This document shows, piece by piece, positions 58,400-64,000 of a stretch of 64,000 nt of DNA. The stretch lies in the NCBI GenBank assembly GCA_963971225.1, contig OZ020269.1:21388921-21452920 (forward strand). Direction: 5' to 3'. The notes under the pieces are model-generated. The model was not told the DNA's origin, made no database searches, and saw only the letters and a program-made list of their open reading frames with translations. Both the position numbers and the translations under genes were made by a program. The stretch is from Melieria omissa (Eukaryota > Arthropoda > Insecta > Diptera > Ulidiidae). How positions within the stretch are numbered: position 1 is the stretch's first letter; each line of letters starts with the position of its first letter.

Positions 58400-58670
58400 A
58401 TGAAGGATTGCTTCAATGTGTAATAGTTTTGTTTTTTGTAATATTTACAGCTGCGAAATATTTAAGTAAGCTCAAAGTTGTAAAATTACTGGTTCAATGT
58501 TCACTTAAATGAATATTACTCATACGTCAGGCAATTGTTGATCCTAAAGTGTAAAACAGAATTTTTTAAGTAATTAAAAACTAAAATAATTCCAAAAAAA
58601 TATAATAATATTGTTTCTAGTTTTATTTTCTGCAATATTTGCCAAAACAAAGGGATTTAAGTAAGTTTAA

Positions 58671-59399
58671 GGGGGTCTTCTGCTTACGCGGATTGAAAAA
58701 ATCGATTTTTTTTTTGGCATTTTTTGAATATAGAGGATATAAGGAATACGTCTTATAAACGGTTTCGTGAAAAACACATTCCTTCTTGGGTTTTCGAAGC
58801 CGGAAACATAGCCACCTCCAGCCGTTTCGAGCATTTCCGTTATCTTTAAACGCATTTTCCCGAAAATCACCTTTTTTATACTTTGTGCTATGACTTCTAC
58901 AAGTAATTTTCATCGGATTTGACTAATTTTTTTTTTCACTTCTTCATAAAACACTTCTCTATGCTTGTCCGAGTACGATTTTTGAAATTTTGTTTTGTTC
59001 AATTTTTATGACCCTCAACAGGTCAAAAAACGTGGTTGAAAATACAACTTTTCACAAAAAACCGTATAATTTGAAAAATTTAAAAAATAAAAAAAATCGT
59101 ACTCGGAGAAGCACAGCCAACGTAAAACTGAAAATAAATGTATTTTACTTTTCACATTTCAGACAACTGTGGGGGTGGATGTCATACCACAAAGTTGACT
59201 CGGACACTTTCGTCAGTACTAGTTTGACCACTTCTCAAAGGCGCAGGATTCACCACACACATAAGGCATTTGTCATTTTTCAAGTTTAAACATGTACAAA
59301 AATAATAAAAAAAATATTTTTCAATTATCTTGTATAGTTTCCTTACAATTAATTTCCAAAAATAGACTAAAATTCCGGGCGCGTAAGCAGAAGACCCCC
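58671..59399. mobile_element. TTAA-flanked TIR element (729 bp), Kolobok- or piggyBac-like
   Basis: A perfect 20-bp inverted repeat GGGGGTCTTCTGCTTACGCG closes both ends, with TTAA at 58667-58670 and 59400-59403. A TTAA duplication is typical of piggyBac and Kolobok. The G-start suits Kolobok better, but no transposase is present. Neighbouring array units read straight through the equivalent point (AGTAAAAGTCCTTGAAATT), supporting insertion into the array. Overlapping minus-strand open frames near the left end look accidental. Confidence 0.88.
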
Positions 59400-60500
59400 T
59401 TAAGTCTGTGAAATTGTTTAATGCTCACACAAATAAATATCACTCATACGCCTACGTTGAAACAAATGAATTTCGTAACATATTTCATTGTTTGCTTTTC
59501 TATAATATTTGCAAAATCCAAGTATTTGCATCAGTAAAATCTTGTGGCATTTCTTGTTGAACGTTTTGCATGAAAAAAATCATTCATACGTCTAACCAAT
59601 TGTAGATACTAAAGTGGAAAACAACTATTTAAGTAAATAAAATATAAAATATAAAATAAAATATCATTCTTATGTCTAGTAGAATGTTGAAGTTAATGGG
59701 TAAAGCATCAACAACATCTTGAATTTTTGTAATGTATAATAATAAAAAAAAGTAATTATATTATATTTTAGTTTAGTTTTATTTTCTTTACAAAATACAA
59801 ATACAAAGTATTTGGCTAAGTAAAAGTCCTTGAAATTACTTTTTTAATGTTAACATAAACAAATATCACTCAAACGTTCCATAAATTATTGATGCTAAAG
59901 TACTTACAAAAAAATATTTTATTAAATATTATTAAAAAAAAATTATAATAATTTTGATTATAGTTTTATTTTCTGTTATATTGGCACAAAGTATTTATGT
60001 AGTTTTAAGCCCGAAAAATTGATTTTTGTTCATTCACTTAAATAAATATCACTCATACGCCTAGTCAGTTGTTGATACTAAAGTGCACAAAAGTTGTATT
60101 TTCTGTAACGATTGCACACAAGTATGTTAAAGTCCTTGAAATCGCTTCGTTAATCTTCATATAAATAAATATCACTCATACGCCCAGTCAACTGATTGAT
60201 TCTAATGTGCACTCAAGCGAGCAAACACTTGAATAATCTATATTTGGGCGAAATGCATTTAAAATGCAAATGTATTGGATTATTTCACGCCAGAATATTG
60301 CTGAACAAATTTTTGACGCTTTCTTAAATAAATATTACTCATACGCCATGCATACATTTTACGCCAATCGTGACGGAACTACCAAAAAACCGGCTATTAA
60401 AACTTTGAACGCTTATTTCATTCAAAAGTATCAAAGTTTAATCCAAAAATCAACCCAAAACCCACGCATTCGACAAATATCACTCATACGTCACACGTGC

Positions 60501-61499
60501 CGGCCTCAATATTGATTCATTCGAAAATGCTGCAAATGGCACAACTTGAATTTTGCACAGCAACGCACATTGCTGACGCATTGGCGTTAAGTTCAAGTGC
60601 AGCCATAATCAAAATGATCGCACTTTCCAGCAACCGTTGAGGGTACACGCTCAAAATGCATTCGTTGAAGTGTTATTTGTCGTTTGCCGTTGATATTCGT
60701 TTCACACTACATACACTACGAAAAAAACTTGTTCGATTGTTATTTTACTTGCGCACTATCAATAAAAAGTATTGAAAAGTTTTACTTGTCAGATTTTCAC
60801 ACCGAACAATGGCTGAATTGGTGCAGAGCTTGAGGCAAATACGAAAAGTTATGACAATTTTCGACGCAAGAGATTTACACCATTGAGTGTTTGGCATTGT
60901 TAAAGCAACGAAATTGCTGCTGCTTTCTTTCTGCTCAAACGCTCATTTTTTATTTATTTTCACAAACATTTTTCTTCGCTTTGATTCGGTGTGTAAAGGT
61001 GCACTGAAGCGTGTAGAATGTGCTACATGCCAAATGTGACAATCTCGATTTTACAATGACTGGCGTGGGCAATTGCAAATTGGCGACAAATGATGGCGTA
61101 AGCTGTGGGTGAAGGTCGCCCTAAGTGGTTGTGGGTAATGTATTTTCCATAAGTCTTAAGTTGACAGCAAACCTGGCGCTGAACTGCGTCATTGCTTGGA
61201 TTTTTTTTACGTACAGAGGTGTAATTTGAATTATTTAGTTCAGCTTATAGCCAACAGCAACAAGCTAATTGGGCAACGAAACAAACAAGTAAAATACCTC
61301 CAATGCGAGGCAACATTGCATTGTTGCGCGATTTAATGAGTTGCCGCACGTGTGCCAAGCTTTAATAAATCAACGCATGCGGTCGTCGTTTAGTGTATCA
61401 GCAGGTAAAAGCAATTACAACAGTGATGCTTTTACACGATTCACACGAATACTACGACGCACAGCTTTGTGTACAAGTAATTTGTGTTTGGTAAGCGTT
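60501..61499. other. Spacer, nothing recognised
   Basis: Mixed-composition, unique-looking DNA between the tandem array and a short palindrome. No supported gene. Confidence 0.4.
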
Positions 61500-61562
61500 G
61501 GCGTATGAGTAATATTTTTTTTTGCTTGGCATTTACATGCAATTAAATATCACTCATACGCC
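61500..61562. repeat. Inverted pair of the CTCATACGCC motif (palindrome)
   Basis: GGCGTATGAGTAATATT (61500-61516) faces AATATCACTCATACGCC (61546-61562). The 17-bp arms differ at one base and are separated by 29 bp. Confidence 0.88.
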
Positions 61563-63514
61563 TCGTTTTGGCAATGAGCAGTTCGCTGTTGTGCCGCACA
61601 AATTGGCACAAATGTATGCGCTTTTTTAATTAAAATGCATGACATACGAAAATATTTGACATATAAAATAACAAAGCGCCAACAAAACGACGACAGCGCT
61701 TCGCGTCCATTAAGCGAACGTTTACTAATTTGCGTCCAAGCAGAAATTGTGCAAAGCAATTAAATTTAATTTGAAAACATCATCAACACTTGCAACCTCA
61801 CGCTTATGCGCATTTAATGTTGCAACGATTTACGCAAAATTGTGCTGCACGCTGGCAGTGCTTCGCACTGTGCGCCTTGTCGCCTGGTGTCGCTGATGTC
61901 GTTGTTATTGTCGCCATAACTACGACAGTAATAACGTCGACAACAGTTGCAATAGCCACAACAACACTAACAATAACAGCAACTGTAGCAGTGCCAGTGG
62001 CAGTGCGAGTAGTAGTCGCAAAGGCAACAACAACAATTACCACAACAACAGCCAGTACGTATAATAATTTAACTTCCGCTTCCGTTGTGCGCATAATAAA
62101 TTCTACTTGCAACAAGCACTGCCAACGGCCACACAGCAGTCTCAGCGTCTGCAGCGCGGCACTCACTCCTGCTGCTCCTCGCTTGATGAATGTTATCTTA
62201 GTGGCATGAAAAGCAGCGTGTCCGCACTGGCTCGAGGTCAAGTGGCAGCATGGGCCCACGGCAGTTGGCCTTCCTTGTTTATACCGAGTGCCGGCAGCAG
62301 TTTGGCTGTGTGTGTGTGTGTGTATGGCGACTGGTGTGTCGATAGAATAAACCAAAGCAAAGACTTTTCACGTAAAATTTTTGTTAACTTCTGTGTGTGC
62401 AGGTGGCTGCCTGACAAAGTCAACTACGGCGTTCTGTATGTATGCATGTGTACGTGTGTGTGTGTATCTGAGTGTAGCTGTGCTTGCGTCGCTCGCAGTG
62501 CAGCACGTATTTGATGGGTTTCATTAAAGTTAAGTTTATTTGCCTACAATTAAGACAAAAAGTCAAGACAGCCAGCGAACTTAAAGTTTGCTGTAGCAGC
62601 AAAGAAAGCGTAATGAAGAATGTTGAATGAAAATCACATAGTTTTGCAGTGGTGAACAAATAATAAAAACAATAAGAAAAATAGTTAAAAGTTTTACTCA
62701 AATACTTAAATCGTTTTTTAAATAGTTAAGTTAATAGTTACAAATAAAAATCAGACATAAAATTCTTGTACACCATAACTTCTCATATACTTAGATACAA
62801 ATAATCAAAGTTTAATGCAAATACACTAATAAAACTTTCAAGGCACATATTAAACATTTTTTTATTTTTTATAAGCAATATTTTAAAGTTTTCTTAAATT
62901 TGTTTAAAAATAAAAAGAAACTTGAAAACCACATAAATAGTAATGAGACCACTTTACTCTAAATTTTGGCAGTGCCGGAATGTTCTTTTTGGTTGAATAA
63001 CTACAAAAAAAAATGTATCAAACAGTCAGCAATATTTGGCCAAAAATGTTGAACGATAACAGCCCAGGCTGATTCTTCGGTTCGATAGCAATTCTTGCTC
63101 TCATTTTTTGGTGTCGAAAAATCGAGTTTATTTTTTTACATATTTTTTATAATTTTTTTTTATTTATTTTATGCTTCAATTTGTTAATATTGACTCTGTT
63201 TATTACGAACTGAATTTATAAGAGCTGAATTTTGTTTATATTTGTTATGATTACTAAAAAATTTCGAGCACATTTTGTAAGAAGAAGCAAGTGCCACTGG
63301 CAGCGCTGCAGAGCAACAACAAAATCAATTTAATTCTATTAGTTGATTCTTAAAGAGAAACAAACAAAACAACGTTTCACAATGCCGGCAAATTGGAAAA
63401 TTTGTGTCCTCTTTGAACCTCTGGTGTCTTTTTTGCAAAAATCTGTTATTTTGAACGCCTAGAATTCACTCTCAAACTTTTTTTTTTTTTTTTCATATTT
63501 TGTATTCCAAACGG
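61563..63514. other. Spacer with CAACAA-rich and TG-rich sequence
   Basis: 61,790-62,510 is GC-richer with ACAACAACAACA and TGTGTGTG runs. It opens long frames on both strands (Thr/Val/Ala-rich on +), which are compositional. The rest is AT-rich. No gene supported. Confidence 0.45.
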
Positions 63515-64000
63515 ATGCAGACTAGACGTGGCTACTAGAATTTCAAGTCCCATTAAAAAACCAGCTGCAGCTAAAACAGTCTAAGATGTAAAGGAGACTG
63601 AATTAAATATCTCATTAAGAGATCTCAGGGAGTCGCAGAGTTTTTAATCTCATTGGGGAATCTCCTGTAGCCAAACACATTCTGATAGGTAAAGGAGACT
63701 AAATTCAGGCTCGTCGCTGCTTGGCGATGTAATTAAAATACAGCCAAACCCATTCTGAGCTAAAAAGAAGACTGAATTCAGACTAGTGGCGATCTAATGG
63801 AAATAACTGCTGCAGCTGATACCAGTCTGAGATGTAAAGGAGACTGAATTCAGTGTCACATCTGGTTGACTATCGCATTGAAATATTTTCTGCAACTAAA
63901 ACCAGTCTGAACTGTAAAGAAGACTGAGTTCATGGTCTCATTACGAGATCTCAGGGAGTCTTAGGGTTCTGATCTCATTAAGAGATCTGCCAGTCTGAGC
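63515..64000. repeat. Tandem array with GTAAAGGAGACTGAATTCAG unit, truncated by the window edge
   Basis: The phrase GTAAAGGAGACTGAATTCAG or a close variant recurs at about 63588, 63690, 63762, 63834 and 63917 (spacings of roughly 72-102 bp). It alternates with TCTCATTAAGAGATCTCAGG (an inverted-repeat-like block) at about 63611 and 63937. No coding sequence. Confidence 0.8.

Larger units (their letters stand above)
58140..60500 (-). repeat. Tandem array carrying AATATCACTCATACGCC (about 120-200-bp units)
   Basis: The motif, or a one- or two-base variant, starts at 58144, 58512, 59436, 59576, 59862, 60045, 60168, 60331 and 60476. Each is usually followed by AGTCAATTGTTGATACTAAA and later by a block like AAGTATTTAAGTAAG...GTCCTTGAAATT, so these are diverged repeat units. 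A 93-bp exact duplication and a TTAA element lie inside the array. No coding sequence. Confidence 0.78.

Noticed and set aside
61790..62355. 139- and 183-codon Thr/Val/Ala-rich frames on opposite strands
   Set aside because: Both follow from an ACAACA/GCAACA-type simple sequence. The two strands are open over the same DNA and no domain is visible.

Overview
This looks like non-coding, repeat-laden nuclear DNA from an insect, most likely a higher dipteran with a fairly large genome. A tephritid-like fly is my inference and is not proven. The reasons are strong AT bias, abundant CAACAACAAC and CA/TG simple sequence, ACATATGTACATATG-type motifs, mariner elements, dipteran-style non-LTR retrotransposons and tRNA-derived SINEs. 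I found no exon of a recognisable host gene. The window reads like intergenic DNA or a very long intron. Every convincing coding sequence belongs to a mobile element.

Layout. 1-1.1 kb is a degenerate tandem array and 1.4-1.7 kb the 3' scrap of a non-LTR retrotransposon. 2.9-4.3 kb is extremely AT-rich with ~290-bp repeats. 5.1-5.6 kb is a coding-like fragment I cannot name. 6.1-6.75 kb is a (TGATG)n array. 7.3-8.9 kb is a GC-richer island, possibly a promoter or 5' UTR. 9.1-11.1 kb carries recurring ACTCCTAA blocks and a (TAAAA)n array. 12.2-13.1 kb holds a duplicated, hairpin-containing block. 14.6-15.1 and 41.5-42.3 kb are two copies of one dispersed repeat. 16.2 and 23.4-24.3 kb are terminal-inverted-repeat (TIR) elements without genes, and 20.2 kb is a rearranged mariner.

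24.96-28.20 kb is the best-preserved element: a DNA transposon with ~516-bp TIRs, a TTA target duplication and an open three-exon transposase of 561 residues. It resembles the CMC (CACTA/Mirage/Chapaev) group, probably Chapaev-3-like. 29.3-33.7 kb holds two adjacent repeat elements, the second split by a 5'-truncated non-LTR element whose 573-aa reverse transcriptase is open. 36.6-39.35 kb is a strand-asymmetric pyrimidine-rich array.

45.4-46.6 kb is a three-level nest: a hAT-type MITE (miniature inverted-repeat transposable element) inside a PIF/Harbinger-type MITE inside a non-LTR 3' end, with target duplications at both inner levels. 50.3-52.7 kb packs a SINE with perfect 12-bp target duplications, a decayed reverse transcriptase and an irritans-type mariner 3' half. 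57.55-58.14 kb is a TTAA-flanked MITE holding a second SINE. 58.1-60.5 kb is a tandem array with the motif AATATCACTCATACGCC, interrupted by a third TTAA element. The same motif also occurs in the opposite orientation at 49.5-50.1 kb. The window ends in another tandem array (63.5-64 kb).

How the parts relate: the window is a stratigraphy of insertions, and several layers can be ordered because each younger element splits an older one. The locus also tends to build degenerate 85-290-bp tandem arrays that keep short conserved words. Assignments to named superfamilies rest on TIRs, target duplications and protein motifs read by eye; no database search was run.
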